From the NCBI GenBank assembly GCA_012514035.1, contig JAAZBB010000002.1:1-43719 (forward strand): 43,719 nucleotides of DNA, read 5' to 3'. Under the pieces are notes generated by a model that saw nothing but the letters and a program-made list of their open reading frames with translations, had not been told where the DNA came from and ran no database searches. This DNA comes from Lentisphaerota bacterium. GTDB lineage: Bacteria > Verrucomicrobiota > Kiritimatiellia > CAIQIC01 > Lenti-01. The position numbers and the translations under genes were made by a program. Within the stretch, counting starts at the first letter, position 1; each line of letters starts with the position of its first letter. Positions 8,362 through 16,866 of the stretch are shown piece by piece.

Positions 8362-9471
8362 TCACTCCGCCGCTGCGGCGCCCTCGGGCACTTCTCCGGC
8401 GGATTCCGCTTCCTCGGGCGGCGCCTCTTCCGGCAGCTCCGCAGCCCGCACGTCGGACCGGACCGGCCGATAGCGCTGCCCCTGCCAGTACTTCCGGATC
8501 ACGGCGCTGTCCAGCGGCCGGCTCTTATAGACGGATTGAATCTTGAAACGGAAGAACATGTCCATGCCGTCTCCGGCCGCCACCAGGTCTTCATAGATTT
8601 CCCTGGGCACATCCAGATACGTCAGGGACTGTCCGTCGTGCAGATTGCAGAACAACGTCTGATCTTCCGGCGAATAGCGCAAGACCGAAAACATCTCCGA
8701 ACGGCCGATAACCCGCAGGCTCTCGTCCTCTTCGGGCAGGGTCTCGGGCATCGCCGCCGGTTCCTCCCCGGCCACCGCTTCCGCCCCCTCGGCTGCGGGT
8801 GCGGCCGCTTCCATCTGTTCCATTGCATCGAGCTTCGCCTGCAAAGCCGCCTTTTCCTCGGCGGCCTGCGCCTGGAAGGATTCGAGGGACGCGGCCAATT
8901 CCGCCTTCTCCTTTTCGGCAGTCTCCTGCGCGGCCTTTGCCTCCTGAACGGCCTTCTCCCCCTCGGCCTTGGCCGCCGCGATCGCCTCGTCCTTCGCCGC
9001 CAAATCCTTCGCCTGGGCTTCCGCCTGGGCTGCCTGTTCCTGGGTCTTTTGCGTCAGCGTCGCAACTTCCGCCTTGGCCCCCGACGCCTCGGATTGAACC
9101 GCCGACAGCGAATCCTTGGTGCCCGCCAACTCCATTTGCGCCGCCTGGATCGAATCCTGAACCTGTTGCACCACGCCAGCCAGTGCGGCGGAATCCTGAA
9201 GGACAGCAGCGGTCAGCGGCACGGGCTCAACCGGAACCGCGGCGGGCGCCTGGGCCTCGCCGGCTTCCGCACCTTCTTCCGCCGGAACCGCAGTGGTCTC
9301 GGGCTCCGCGGGCGCCAGTTCCTGAATTCCCGCAGCGGCCGCCACTTGCACCAGAGCCTCGCGCAAGGCGGCGGCCTTCTGGGCCTGCTGCTGGTTGACA
9401 AACGCCAATCCCCCCACGCCGATCGCCAATATTCCCACCAGTACCCACGCCACGACCGTCATCGCTTTCAT
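8362..9471 (-). CDS. Membrane-anchored coiled-coil protein with C-terminal KTSC domain
   Basis: 369 aa in three parts. Residues 5-24 form one transmembrane helix near the N-terminus. Residues about 90-220 are a long Ala/Glu/Gln/Lys coiled coil. Residues about 257-317 form a KTSC-type domain (MFSVLRYSPEDQTLFCNL, then LTYLDVPREIYEDLVAA and the conserved FKIQSVYKS). KTSC is a small beta-rich domain of unknown role, sometimes fused to nucleic-acid or phage proteins. The tail is acidic and Ala-rich. A good AAGGAG ribosome site precedes the ATG. The gene is monocistronic with its own terminator. A periplasmic or cell-shape role is possible but not shown. Confidence 0.8.
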   Translation of the reverse strand: MKAMTVVAWVLVGILAIGVGGLAFVNQQQAQKAAALREALVQVAAAAGIQELAPAEPETTAVPAEEGAEAGEAQAPAAVPVEPVPLTAAVLQDSAALAGVVQQVQDSIQAAQMELAGTKDSLSAVQSEASGAKAEVATLTQKTQEQAAQAEAQAKDLAAKDEAIAAAKAEGEKAVQEAKAAQETAEKEKAELAASLESFQAQAAEEKAALQAKLDAMEQMEAAAPAAEGAEAVAGEEPAAMPETLPEEDESLRVIGRSEMFSVLRYSPEDQTLFCNLHDGQSLTYLDVPREIYEDLVAAGDGMDMFFRFKIQSVYKSRPLDSAVIRKYWQGQRYRPVRSDVRAAELPEEAPPEEAESAGEVPEGAAAAE

Positions 9472-9569
9472 CGGAGTCTCCTTTTAAACATGGCTGTCTC
9501 GACTTGGAAATTGGAACGCATGCGCCCTGTTATGTCAAGAATTCCCGTCCCGGGCTCATATCCAGCGGG

Positions 9570-11114
9570 TCACATCCAGTATTGGCGATCCAGGGAACGG
9601 TATTGCACCGCTTCGGCCACGTGATCCGCAGCAATCTCTTCCATCCCGGCCAGATCCGCAATGGTGCGGGCCACCTTCAGGATGCGGTCATAGGCCCGGG
9701 CGCTCAGATGCAGGTCGGCCATCGCGGCCTTCAGCAGGCCCTGGGCATCGTCGTTCAGCCCGCAATGCCTGTGGACATCCTTCGCCCGCATGCCCGCGTT
9801 GCAATGGATGGCATGCCGGCCTTTGCTTTTCTCGAACCGCCCGGCCTGGACCGCCCGCGAGGCCACCACCCGTTCGCGGATCGCCGCGGAGCCTTCGCCC
9901 TTCTCCAGCGACGCCAGCTGCTGGTAATCCATGGCGGGCACCTCGACGTGGATGTCGATCCGGTCCAGCAATGGCCCCGAAATCCGGTTTCGGTAGCGTT
10001 GCATTTGGATCGGCGTGCACCGGCAGGGCTTGCGGGCATCCCCGTAATGCCCGCACGGGCAGGGATTCATCGCCGCGACCAGCATGAAGCGGCACGGAAA
10101 CGCCACCGAGGCCGCCGCGCGGGCAATGGTCACCACACCATCTTCCAAGGGCTGGCGCATCACTTCGAGCACATTGCGGTGAAATTCCGGCAGTTCGTCG
10201 AGAAACAACACCCCGTTGTGCGCCAGGCTCACCTCCCCCGGCATGGGGTGTGTGCCTCCACCCAACAGCCCCGCATCGGAAATCGTGTGGTGCGGAGAGC
10301 GAAACGGCCGGCCATGAACCACGGCCTGATGCGCCGGCAACACCCCGGCAATGCTGTGAATCTTGGTCGTCTCCAAGGCCTCTTCCAGCGTCAGCGGGGG
10401 CAGGATTGTGGGCACCCGCTTGGCCAGCATGGACTTGCCCGTCCCCGGAGGTCCCACCAGCAGGATGTTGTGCCCGCCCGCCACCGCCACCTCAATCGCC
10501 CGGCGGGCGAATTCCTGCCCCTTCACATCGGCATAATCTTCATCATAGAGCGTGCCCCCGGCAAAGGCGGCCTGCATGTCCACGGCAAACGGCGGAATCG
10601 CCTTCCGGCCTTCAATGAAATCCGCGGCTTCGCGCAGGTTTGCCACGGGATGAACCGCGATGCCGTCCACCACGGCCGCCTCCTCGGCATTTTCCGGCGG
10701 CACCAGGATGCCCTTGCGCCCCTCGGCACGCGCCCGCAGCGCGATCGGCAGCACGCCGCGCACCCGCCGCACCTCGCCGCTGAGCGCCAGTTCGCCCGTC
10801 ACGCAGTAGTCCGTCAACCGCGAACCATCCATTTGGTCTTCCGCGGCCAGCATCCCCAACGCGATGGGCAAATCAAAGCTGGGACCTTCCTTCTTGATGT
10901 CCGCCGGCGCCAGGTTCACGGTCGTCCGGCCCATCGGCGGCGAAAACCCCGAATTGATCAGCGCGGTCCAAACCCGGTCGGAACTCTCCTTCACCGCCGC
11001 GTCCGGGAGTCCCACCACCACCACCTTCGGCTCCCCGTGCCCCGCATTGACCTCGATCTCCACCTCGTAGGCATCCACCCCGAACACCGCCCCGGAATAG
11101 ACTTTTGCCAACAT
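9570..11114 (-). CDS. comM: YifB/ComM family Mg-chelatase-like AAA+ ATPase
   Basis: 514 aa, full length for ComM. The N-terminal Lon-protease-like ChlI domain (residues 1-180, with [14 protein letters not shown]) is followed by the Walker A GPPGTGKS (221-228) of the Mg-chelatase AAA+ module, the Walker [10 protein letters not shown] and the zinc-binding-like [10 protein letters not shown] and CRCTP segment. ComM is a hexameric helicase that drives branch migration during integration of incoming DNA in natural transformation. The start codon at 11114 directly abuts the terminal inverted repeat of the adjacent transposon. No ribosome binding site remains before the ATG, so expression may be weakened. 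Confidence 0.93.
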   Translation of the reverse strand: MLAKVYSGAVFGVDAYEVEIEVNAGHGEPKVVVVGLPDAAVKESSDRVWTALINSGFSPPMGRTTVNLAPADIKKEGPSFDLPIALGMLAAEDQMDGSRLTDYCVTGELALSGEVRRVRGVLPIALRARAEGRKGILVPPENAEEAAVVDGIAVHPVANLREAADFIEGRKAIPPFAVDMQAAFAGGTLYDEDYADVKGQEFARRAIEVAVAGGHNILLVGPPGTGKSMLAKRVPTILPPLTLEEALETTKIHSIAGVLPAHQAVVHGRPFRSPHHTISDAGLLGGGTHPMPGEVSLAHNGVLFLDELPEFHRNVLEVMRQPLEDGVVTIARAAASVAFPCRFMLVAAMNPCPCGHYGDARKPCRCTPIQMQRYRNRISGPLLDRIDIHVEVPAMDYQQLASLEKGEGSAAIRERVVASRAVQAGRFEKSKGRHAIHCNAGMRAKDVHRHCGLNDDAQGLLKAAMADLHLSARAYDRILKVARTIADLAGMEEIAADHVAEAVQYRSLDRQYWM

Positions 11115-11141
11115 AAGGGGTCAGTCCTATGATTTAATGTT
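11115..11141 (+). repeat. Left terminal inverted repeat of the RAYT element
   Basis: 27 bp beginning AAGGGGTCAGTCC and ending GATTTAATGTT. It matches the reverse complement of the right end at every position. Its inner part encodes the last four codons and the TAG stop of the transposase. Its outer end touches the comM ATG. Confidence 0.95.
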
Positions 11142-12140
11142 TTTGATTTTGGAGAAGGGCTCGAAACCCCACTCTCCGCGCTTTGCCGTTTCGATTCTTT
11201 TCAGAAACTCCGAGAAGTTTGTGGCCTTGCCCATCTGGAGCCGCTCCTTGATCCAGCCTGTGCTGACGGCAGAATGTCGCCGCGCCAGCCAAGCCAAGGC
11301 ATATTTCTGGGGACTGTTCTTGATCATGGAGGCCAACGCGGTCTCTTGTAACCCCAGCTTGGCCATCCCGGCAACAATCAAAGCGTCCGCTTGGCTTTCG
11401 TCGTGGGTCCGCACTTCCTCCCCGCTAAAGGAACTCCGCTTGCCCTTTCTCAAGGCGCCTCCCAGCCGCGCGAGCATTTCCTGCCGGAATGCGGCGCCCC
11501 CCACCATCCACCCGCGCCTGATTTTCTGCCAAGTCTCGTCGGCCAGCCAAGGTTTGTCCCCGTGCCAAACCTCTTCCACCCGAGTGCCCATATACGCCCC
11601 ATACTTCCTCCGCCCCGCGGAAGTGTCGGCCAGGCCAAGGCAGCCGAGCACGCGGTCTGCAGTCAGCCAACCGGGCCGCGGAGCCGTTCCGATATAGGCG
11701 GGATAACTACTCCAGCGGTAGTCCTGCAGTTTTGACGTCTTGAAGTTGTACCCCCTCATGCGGGCCGGGTTGAGATGAATATAGGTTGCCACCGGCAGGA
11801 AATACTGGGCGCCCGGCTCCACCGGAATTGCCTTGTAGCGCCCTTGGAATAAATGCCCCGACTCGCGATGCGACACGTTGAACCGCTTGGTGTAGGTGCT
11901 TTGCAGCCATTGCATCCCGGCTACCAGATTGGGCTCCGGAGTTTCCAGCAGCAAATGGTAGTGATTTCCCATCAGAACATAGGCATGTACCTTCCAGCCT
12001 GTCCGCTCGCACACCTCGGCCAGCGCGGCCAGAAACATGGCGTTATCCTGATCCGTCCTGAATAGTTTCTGCTGGCGATTCCCCCGGCTCATCACGTGAT
12101 AGACCGCCCCCGCATATTCCACTCGTGGTTTTCTCGGCAT
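11127..12140 (-). CDS. REP-associated tyrosine transposase (RAYT, Y1_Tnp domain)
   Basis: 337 aa from the ATG at 12140. A GTG at 12149 is an alternative start, but the family begins MPRKPR. The Y1 HUH endonuclease domain covers about residues 1-130. GNHYHLLLE (about 58-66 from this start) carries the two metal-binding His residues, and WLQSTYTKRFN supplies a candidate nucleophilic Tyr. RESGHLFQGRYKAI is the RAYT hallmark. A helical C-terminal region of about 200 residues follows, longer than in IS200 TnpA. RAYTs nick and move short palindromic repeats. The protein's last residues are encoded by the left inverted repeat, so gene and ends travel together. Confidence 0.92.
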   Translation of the reverse strand: MPRKPRVEYAGAVYHVMSRGNRQQKLFRTDQDNAMFLAALAEVCERTGWKVHAYVLMGNHYHLLLETPEPNLVAGMQWLQSTYTKRFNVSHRESGHLFQGRYKAIPVEPGAQYFLPVATYIHLNPARMRGYNFKTSKLQDYRWSSYPAYIGTAPRPGWLTADRVLGCLGLADTSAGRRKYGAYMGTRVEEVWHGDKPWLADETWQKIRRGWMVGGAAFRQEMLARLGGALRKGKRSSFSGEEVRTHDESQADALIVAGMAKLGLQETALASMIKNSPQKYALAWLARRHSAVSTGWIKERLQMGKATNFSEFLKRIETAKRGEWGFEPFSKIKNIKS

Positions 12141-12183
12141 GCCCTCCACTTTCGCCCCATACGCGTCGCCCCGTCAATCTAAT

Positions 12184-12210
12184 AACATTAAATCATAGGA
12201 CTGACCCCTT
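12184..12210 (-). repeat. Right terminal inverted repeat of the RAYT element
   Basis: 27 bp, perfect reverse complement of 11115-11141 (begins AACATTAAATC, ends GACTGACCCCTT on the plus strand). It ends 4 bp from the last base of the acetolactate decarboxylase stop codon. Confidence 0.95.
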
Positions 12211-12213
12211 TTG

Positions 12214-12996
12214 CTACTTTTTCTCCTTCTCCACTCCCTCCAGCTCCGCCTGGCGGTCGCGGGACAGATCCACTCCCGCAAAATCCTTCGTGGCGGGCAG
12301 CTGCATCACCAGGCGGTCCAGCATGTCCACCTGCGCCATGCCTGTCACGACTTCAAACCCCAGCAAATGCCCGCCGAACGACCGGTCCCGACTGATGAAA
12401 TGAAAATGCCAGCCCGACACGTTCACCCCGACCACGTATGGCGGACACCGGAACCCAACGATAGTCCCGGGGATGTCCTTGCACGTGAATACCGGCTGCG
12501 ACGCCGCCACATCCTTCAGCAACGGATACGGCCGGCTCTGCGCCGGTACGCTGCGCGTGCGCACCATCTTGAAATGCCCGTCCATCCGGATCGCCGCAAA
12601 CCAGTTCTGTCCCGCCGCCTCGCGGTCCAGCAGCTGTTCAACCCCCTCCATGTCCAGCCCCGAGGGAACAGCCACCTGCCGCTCCGGCTGAAACCGGCAA
12701 ACGGCCGCAAACGGCGTTTCCCCGTCCAGATCCGGCGAATACACCCGGCCATCCGCGCGTACCTGGTGGAACTGACCGTCCAGCAGCACCATTTCACCGT
12801 CCAGATCATCAAACGTGCCGATTCCAAAATTCCCGTGCCGCCGCAGCTCCCGCAAGGACAGGTCCCCGTCATAGACCCCGGCCAACAGCGCATCAATCGT
12901 GGACGTCTGGAACAGCGTGTTCCGCGAGGGTCCCGCACACCCCGCCAGCGCCACTGCCATCCACCCCCCCGCCAACACAAGCCATCGCCTCGTCAT
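12214..12996 (-). CDS. budA: Alpha-acetolactate decarboxylase with lipoprotein signal
   Basis: 260 aa. The body matches acetolactate decarboxylase: TLFQTSTIDALLAGVYDG, then HGNFGIGTFDDLDGEMVLLDG, and the zinc site GWHFHFIS...GGH (H197, H199, H210), with an upstream glutamate (E68) available. The enzyme converts alpha-acetolactate to acetoin, diverting pyruvate from acid end products. Unusually, the N-terminus is a lipoprotein signal with lipobox LAGC (C20), so the mature enzyme should be exported and lipid-anchored. Secreted forms exist in some Gram-positives. A GGAGGTG ribosome site precedes the ATG. The transposon lies 3 bp after its stop codon. A C-terminal Glu/Lys tail follows the domain. 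Confidence 0.88.
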   Translation of the reverse strand: MTRRWLVLAGGWMAVALAGCAGPSRNTLFQTSTIDALLAGVYDGDLSLRELRRHGNFGIGTFDDLDGEMVLLDGQFHQVRADGRVYSPDLDGETPFAAVCRFQPERQVAVPSGLDMEGVEQLLDREAAGQNWFAAIRMDGHFKMVRTRSVPAQSRPYPLLKDVAASQPVFTCKDIPGTIVGFRCPPYVVGVNVSGWHFHFISRDRSFGGHLLGFEVVTGMAQVDMLDRLVMQLPATKDFAGVDLSRDRQAELEGVEKEKK

Positions 12997-13042
12997 CCTG
13001 CACCTCCAAAACTAACGCCGACTGTAAAAAGGGGGCCGAAAC

Positions 13043-13063
13043 GGGGTCCGTCCCATGAATAAA
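13043..13063 (+). repeat. Solo REP-like copy related to the RAYT ends
   Basis: GGGGTCCGTCCCATGA followed by ATAAA matches 17 of 21 positions of the RAYT inverted repeat (11117-11137). It lies between rfbC and the acetolactate decarboxylase gene, in the same orientation as the left end. It may be a remnant or a mobilisable REP. Confidence 0.5.
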
Positions 13064-13065
13064 TT

Positions 13066-13653
13066 TTATTGGAGACCGACATCTTTTAATTTGGTGAATT
13101 CGGGAAGATTGTCGGGTGAGACTTCGGCCAACCGGGGCAGCAGCTGGTCCTTGGGCGAGACGACGGGGGCTGCCGGATCGTCCCAAGGGATGGCGAGGGA
13201 GGGGTCGTTCCATAGAATGCCGTATTCGTCGCCGGGGGCATAAAAATCGGTGCACTTATAATGAAAATCCGCAATGTCCGTCAGGACGCGGAAGCCGTGG
13301 GCGAAGCCTTCGGGAATGAAAAGCTGGCGGCGGTTTTCTTCCGACAGTTCGACGATGACATACTTCCCGAAAGTCGGCGAACCGCGGCGGATATCGACGG
13401 CCACGTCGAGCACCGCGCCGCGCAGCACGCTCACCAGCTTGCCCTGCGGGTGCTTCAATTGATAGTGCAGACCGCGCACCGTGTCCTGGCGCGAGCGCGA
13501 CAGGTTGTCCTGTACGAAAACGCAGTCGAGTCCAGCGGCGGCGTATTCCCTGGTCTGGTAGGTCTGGAGGAAGAATCCGCGCGAGTCGCCGTGGACTTTG
13601 GGCGTGAACAGCAGCACTTCTGGGAGGGAGGTCTTTTCGCAAGCCAGTCCCAT
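13066..13653 (-). CDS. rfbC: dTDP-4-dehydrorhamnose 3,5-epimerase
   Basis: 195 aa, normal length for RmlC/RfbC. The cupin fold carries the catalytic His in RGLHYQLKHPQGKL and the RQLFIPEGFAHGF segment, and FHYKCTDFYAPGDEYGILWND is the usual C-terminal signature. It epimerises dTDP-4-keto-6-deoxyglucose at C3 and C5, the third step of dTDP-L-rhamnose synthesis for envelope glycans. The gene starts 4 bp after the rfbA stop, so the two are translated together. The partner genes rfbB (dehydratase) and rfbD (reductase) are not in this window. Confidence 0.95.
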   Translation of the reverse strand: MGLACEKTSLPEVLLFTPKVHGDSRGFFLQTYQTREYAAAGLDCVFVQDNLSRSRQDTVRGLHYQLKHPQGKLVSVLRGAVLDVAVDIRRGSPTFGKYVIVELSEENRRQLFIPEGFAHGFRVLTDIADFHYKCTDFYAPGDEYGILWNDPSLAIPWDDPAAPVVSPKDQLLPRLAEVSPDNLPEFTKLKDVGLQ

Positions 13654-13657
13654 TGGA

Positions 13658-14533
13658 TCACCCCCGCCCCTCGTCCGCTAGTTGGAGCAAATACTGGCCG
13701 TAGGCGTTTTTGACCATTTCTTCGCCCAGGCGGCGGAGCTGGGCGGCATCGATCCAGCCTGAACGGAACGCGATTTCCTCGAGGCAAGCGATCTTGAGCC
13801 CCTGGCGTTCTTCGATGGTTTGCACGAAATTCGAGGCCTGCAACAGAGACTCATGCGTGCCGGTGTCGAGCCAGGCAAAACCGCGGCCCAGCAGTTCCAC
13901 GCGCAGCTGGCCTTTTTCGAGGTATTTCCGATTCAGGTCAGTGATTTCGAGCTCGCCGCGCGGCGAAGGCTTAAGGGCGGCGGCCATGTCGCACACCGTG
14001 GAGTCATAGAAGTACAGGCCCGGCACCGCGTAGTGGGATTTGGGCTTCTTGGGTTTTTCCTCGATGCCCAGCACCTTGCCGGTGGGGTCGAATTCCACCA
14101 CGCCGTAGCGTTCGGGATCCTTCACCGGATAGCCGAAAATCAATCCGCCCTCGGTCAGCTTTCCGGCGCGGCGCAGAATTCCGGTAAGCCCCATGCCATG
14201 GAAGATGTTGTCGCCCAGGACCAGCGCCACTGGCGAGCCGGCGACGAATTCGCGGCCGATGAGGAACGCCTGCGCCAGGCCTTCCGGCCGCGGCTGCTCC
14301 GCATAGGCGAACCGCAGGCCAAGCGCCGTGCCATCCCCCAGCAGCGCACGGAACCGGGGCAGGTCTTCGGGGGTACTGATGATCAGGATGTCGCGAATGC
14401 CGGCCAGCATCAAAACCGACAGCGGATAATAAATCATCGGCTTGTCGTATACCGGCAGGAGCTGCTTGCTCAGGGCTCGGGTAATGGGATAAAGCCGCGT
14501 TCCCGAGCCGCCCGCCAACACGATGCCTTTCAT
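13658..14533 (-). CDS. rfbA: Glucose-1-phosphate thymidylyltransferase
   Basis: 291 aa from the ATG at 14533, where the conserved [16 protein letters not shown] nucleotidyltransferase signature begins; an in-frame extension to 14560 lies outside the family. [17 protein letters not shown] (sugar-phosphate site) and LGDNIFHG (metal-binding Asp) are intact. The enzyme couples dTTP and glucose-1-phosphate to dTDP-glucose, the first step towards dTDP-rhamnose, and is normally inhibited by dTDP-rhamnose. AAAGGA about 9 nt upstream is a fair ribosome site. It is followed at once by rfbC. Confidence 0.95.
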   Translation of the reverse strand: MKGIVLAGGSGTRLYPITRALSKQLLPVYDKPMIYYPLSVLMLAGIRDILIISTPEDLPRFRALLGDGTALGLRFAYAEQPRPEGLAQAFLIGREFVAGSPVALVLGDNIFHGMGLTGILRRAGKLTEGGLIFGYPVKDPERYGVVEFDPTGKVLGIEEKPKKPKSHYAVPGLYFYDSTVCDMAAALKPSPRGELEITDLNRKYLEKGQLRVELLGRGFAWLDTGTHESLLQASNFVQTIEERQGLKIACLEEIAFRSGWIDAAQLRRLGEEMVKNAYGQYLLQLADEGRG

Positions 14534-14632
14534 CCGCCGTTTCCTTTCGAATGCCACCACCGGTCAGATTCGTCAAACCCGGGTGTTTCTTCAAGCCGTT
14601 TCCGCCATTTCCCGGGGAGGAAATGGACGACC

Positions 14633-14709
14633 TGGTGTGCCTGGCGGGGGTCGAACCCACAACCTTTAGCTCCGGAGGCTAACGCTCTGTCCAATTGAGC
14701 TACAGGCAC
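14633..14709 (-). tRNA. tRNA-Arg (anticodon CCG)
   Basis: On the minus strand the 7-bp acceptor arms GTGCCTG/CAGGCAC pair perfectly. The D arm is GCTC...GAGC and the anticodon stem is TTAGC/GCTAA around the loop CTCCGGA, giving anticodon CCG (codon CGG). The T arm is GTGGG-TTCGACC-CCCGC. The discriminator is A at 14636, and the 3' CCA is encoded at 14633-14635. All helices are intact. Confidence 0.96.
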
Positions 14710-14728
14710 TCGTGCGGTCAAATCGGGG

Positions 14729-14757
14729 ACACTACGAGGCTCCCCGGGAACTGACAA
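14729..14757 (-). promoter_or_regulatory. Possible promoter of tRNA-Arg
   Basis: On the minus strand TTGTCA (14752-14757) and TAGTGT (14729-14734) are separated by 17 bp. The -10 match is poor (3/6), but spacing and position about 20 bp before the tRNA 5' end fit a sigma-70 promoter. Confidence 0.35.
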
Positions 14758-14823
14758 GTGCAAAAGCGCCTCCGGTTGGGCATGGGGCCAGCCGGTAGAT
14801 GTTGGAATGAATTGTCAACATTG

Positions 14824-14840
14824 TCAGTGTCTGACACTGA
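14824..14840. repeat. Perfect short palindrome after lptF/G
   Basis: TCAGTGTC and GACACTGA surround one central base, starting 3 bp beyond the lptF/G stop codon. No T-run follows on the minus strand, so it is not a clear terminator. A related GACAAT direct repeat lies next to it (TTGTCAACATTGTC). Confidence 0.4.
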
Positions 14841-14843
14841 TAG

Positions 14844-15968
14844 TCAACGGTTCCGGTGCAGCAGACTGAAGCCAACCACCTGACAGCTCATGACGGGAAC
14901 CCAGGGGATCAGGTCGGGGCGCCACTGGGGCCGGTCCACCATCGCATCTGAAAGGATGATGAACAGATAGAAAAGGAAGAGCAGGACCAGCGCGATCCCG
15001 ATGCCGATGCTCGATTCCTTGCGGTGGGACCGAATGCCCAGGGGGATGCCCAGCAGGGCAAAGGAGAAGCACGACAGCGCCAGGGCCAGCCGCTGGTTGG
15101 CATCCACCGCCATCTTGGCGCGCATCCGGGAGACATTCTGCTCGAGAATGTCCGGAAACACCTGGCGCACATTCCGGATGGCATGCACCAATTCGCCAAA
15201 GGTCATGTCGGAGGGTTTCTTGAAAATCCTGGTTTTCTTGAGCATCTGCTGGAGGTCGAGGGTGACCGGGTAGCTTTCCGCGCTGAGCGTCCGGGCTTTG
15301 GACAGGTCATGCGGATCGGCCTGGTCGAATTCCGTCAACCGGACATGTTCGAGGTCGATTTTCATCACGCGCGATTCTTCCTGGAACGCCACGCGTCCGG
15401 ACCGGGCGCGCACTTCGGCCAGCGCGTTCGTCCCCTCGAACTGATACAGAATGATATCCTCCAGTTGCAGGCCATTCTTCTTCCCCACATAGATTTTCAG
15501 GCCGGGAAAATCACTGACAAACCGGCCTTCGTCCAGCAGGGCCAACGGATCTTCCTCGCCCAGGGCGCGGAGCATCTGGCGGCGGGCGAAATGGCTGCGG
15601 GGCGAGAGTTCCGCGTTGATATACAGGCAGAGGAGCGAGAGCAGCACCGCGCACAGGAGGATCGGCGCCGCCACCTGCCACAGGCTCACCCCGCAGGCTT
15701 TCATGGCCACGATTTCCCCATCGGCCGACAACCGGCCGAAATGCAGCAGCACAGTGGTCAGCAGGCTCATGGGAATCACGAAGGACAGGGTAAAGGGAAT
15801 GTTCAGAGCAAAGATTTTCAGGATCAGCGGCCCCGAAATCCCGCGGGACATATAGTCGATGGCCTGCACGACCGCGCCCACGTACATCACGAAGGTCAGC
15901 ACGACCAGGGCCACGAGGAAGCCCTTGATGAAATCACCCAGCAGATAGCGGTTGAAGACACGGATCAT
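14844..15968 (-). CDS. LptF/LptG family lipopolysaccharide-transport permease
   Basis: 374 aa. The family layout is three N-terminal membrane helices (about 10-115, starting MIRVFNRYLLGDFIKGFLVA), a periplasmic beta-jellyroll (about 130-270) and three C-terminal helices (about 300-370). The permease pairs with LptB to pull LPS out of the inner membrane towards LptC-LptA-LptD. Whether it is the F or the G subunit cannot be settled; only one copy is in the window. Its ATG overlaps the folD stop by 4 bp, the reason for choosing 15968 over a longer reading. It is the last gene of the gyrase operon. Confidence 0.9.
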   Translation of the reverse strand: MIRVFNRYLLGDFIKGFLVALVVLTFVMYVGAVVQAIDYMSRGISGPLILKIFALNIPFTLSFVIPMSLLTTVLLHFGRLSADGEIVAMKACGVSLWQVAAPILLCAVLLSLLCLYINAELSPRSHFARRQMLRALGEEDPLALLDEGRFVSDFPGLKIYVGKKNGLQLEDIILYQFEGTNALAEVRARSGRVAFQEESRVMKIDLEHVRLTEFDQADPHDLSKARTLSAESYPVTLDLQQMLKKTRIFKKPSDMTFGELVHAIRNVRQVFPDILEQNVSRMRAKMAVDANQRLALALSCFSFALLGIPLGIRSHRKESSIGIGIALVLLFLFYLFIILSDAMVDRPQWRPDLIPWVPVMSCQVVGFSLLHRNR

Positions 15969-16852
15969 CGTCCGCCACCCTCCCGCCGGCGGGCAGCGTC
16001 GAGGGTATTGCGCAGCAGCATGGTTACGGTCATCGGGCCCACGCCGCCCGGCACGGGGGTGATGGCCGAGGCCTTGGCGGCCACGGCTTCGAAATCCACA
16101 TCCCCCACCAGCCGGTAGCCGGCCGGACGGGCGGGATCCGGGACACGGTTGACGCCGACATCGACGACCACCGCCCCGGGGCGGATCATGTCCGCCGTCA
16201 GGGTACCGGGGCGGCCTGCGGCCACCACAACAATATCGGCCGTCCGCGTGAAACGCGCCAGGTCGAAGGTGCGGGTGTGGCACAGGGTCACCGTGGCATC
16301 CACTCCTTTTTGGGACAGCAAAAAGGACAGGGGGCGCCCCACGATCTGGCTGCGTCCGATCACGACCACGGCCGCACCGGCGAGAGGCACTTCTGAACGG
16401 CGCAGCATTTCCAGCACCCCTAGCGGAGTGCAAGGGACGAAGGTGGTTTGGCCCAGCACCAGGCGTCCGATGTTCAGCGGATGGAAACCGTCCACATCCT
16501 TGGCCGGATCGATGGCTTCAATGATGTCCCGTTCGATGGCCGGGTCCGGCAGGGGCAGCTGCACCAAGACCGCATCGATGGTCTCATCCGCGTTCAGCGC
16601 CTGCACGGCGGTCAGGATACCGGCGCGGCCCGCCGCGGCTGGCAGGTGGATTTCGCGGGAGAGAATGCCGGCGGCGGCACAAGCTTTTTCCTTGCCCGTG
16701 ACATAGGAGCGGGAGGCGGGATTGTCTCCCGCCAGCACCACGCCCAGGCCGGGCGCGCGACCGGATTTGTCCTGCCAGGCGGCTACCTCGGCGGCGATTT
16801 CAGCACGCAGGCCGGCGGCCAGCGCCTTCCCATCCAGGATGCGGGCACTCAT
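15965..16852 (-). CDS. folD: Methylenetetrahydrofolate dehydrogenase/cyclohydrolase
   Basis: 295 aa, standard length for bifunctional FolD. The catalytic motif YVTGKEKAC has Y50 and K54. The second signature VQLPLPDP, the DVDGFHPLNIGRL motif, the NADP-binding VVIGRSQIVGRPL and the C-terminal TPVPGGVGPMT are all intact. FolD interconverts 5,10-methylene-, methenyl- and 10-formyl-tetrahydrofolate, feeding purine and formyl-Met-tRNA synthesis. It sits 14 bp after the outer-membrane protein gene and overlaps lptF/G by 4 bp, so it belongs to the gyrase operon. Confidence 0.96.
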   Translation of the reverse strand: MSARILDGKALAAGLRAEIAAEVAAWQDKSGRAPGLGVVLAGDNPASRSYVTGKEKACAAAGILSREIHLPAAAGRAGILTAVQALNADETIDAVLVQLPLPDPAIERDIIEAIDPAKDVDGFHPLNIGRLVLGQTTFVPCTPLGVLEMLRRSEVPLAGAAVVVIGRSQIVGRPLSFLLSQKGVDATVTLCHTRTFDLARFTRTADIVVVAAGRPGTLTADMIRPGAVVVDVGVNRVPDPARPAGYRLVGDVDFEAVAAKASAITPVPGGVGPMTVTMLLRNTLDAARRREGGGR

Positions 16853-16866
16853 GGGGATTTCCTCCC

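Larger units (their letters stand above)
11115..12210 (-). mobile_element. RAYT-type transposon with perfect 27-bp terminal inverted repeats
   Basis: A 1096-bp unit bounded by perfect 27-bp inverted repeats and holding one Y1/REP-associated tyrosine transposase gene. It lies precisely between the acetolactate decarboxylase stop codon (3 bp away) and the comM start codon (0 bp away). No target-site duplication is visible, as expected for an HUH single-strand mechanism. The intact gene and identical ends suggest recent arrival. Removing the element leaves the two genes 3 bp apart, with an AAGGAG 12 nt before the comM ATG. Confidence 0.85.

Noticed and set aside
11115-12210. Classifying the element as IS200/IS605 proper
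   Set aside because: Long perfect inverted ends, the RESGHLFQGRYK hallmark and a 337-aa transposase with a long C-terminal region fit RAYT better than the ~150-aa TnpA of IS200.
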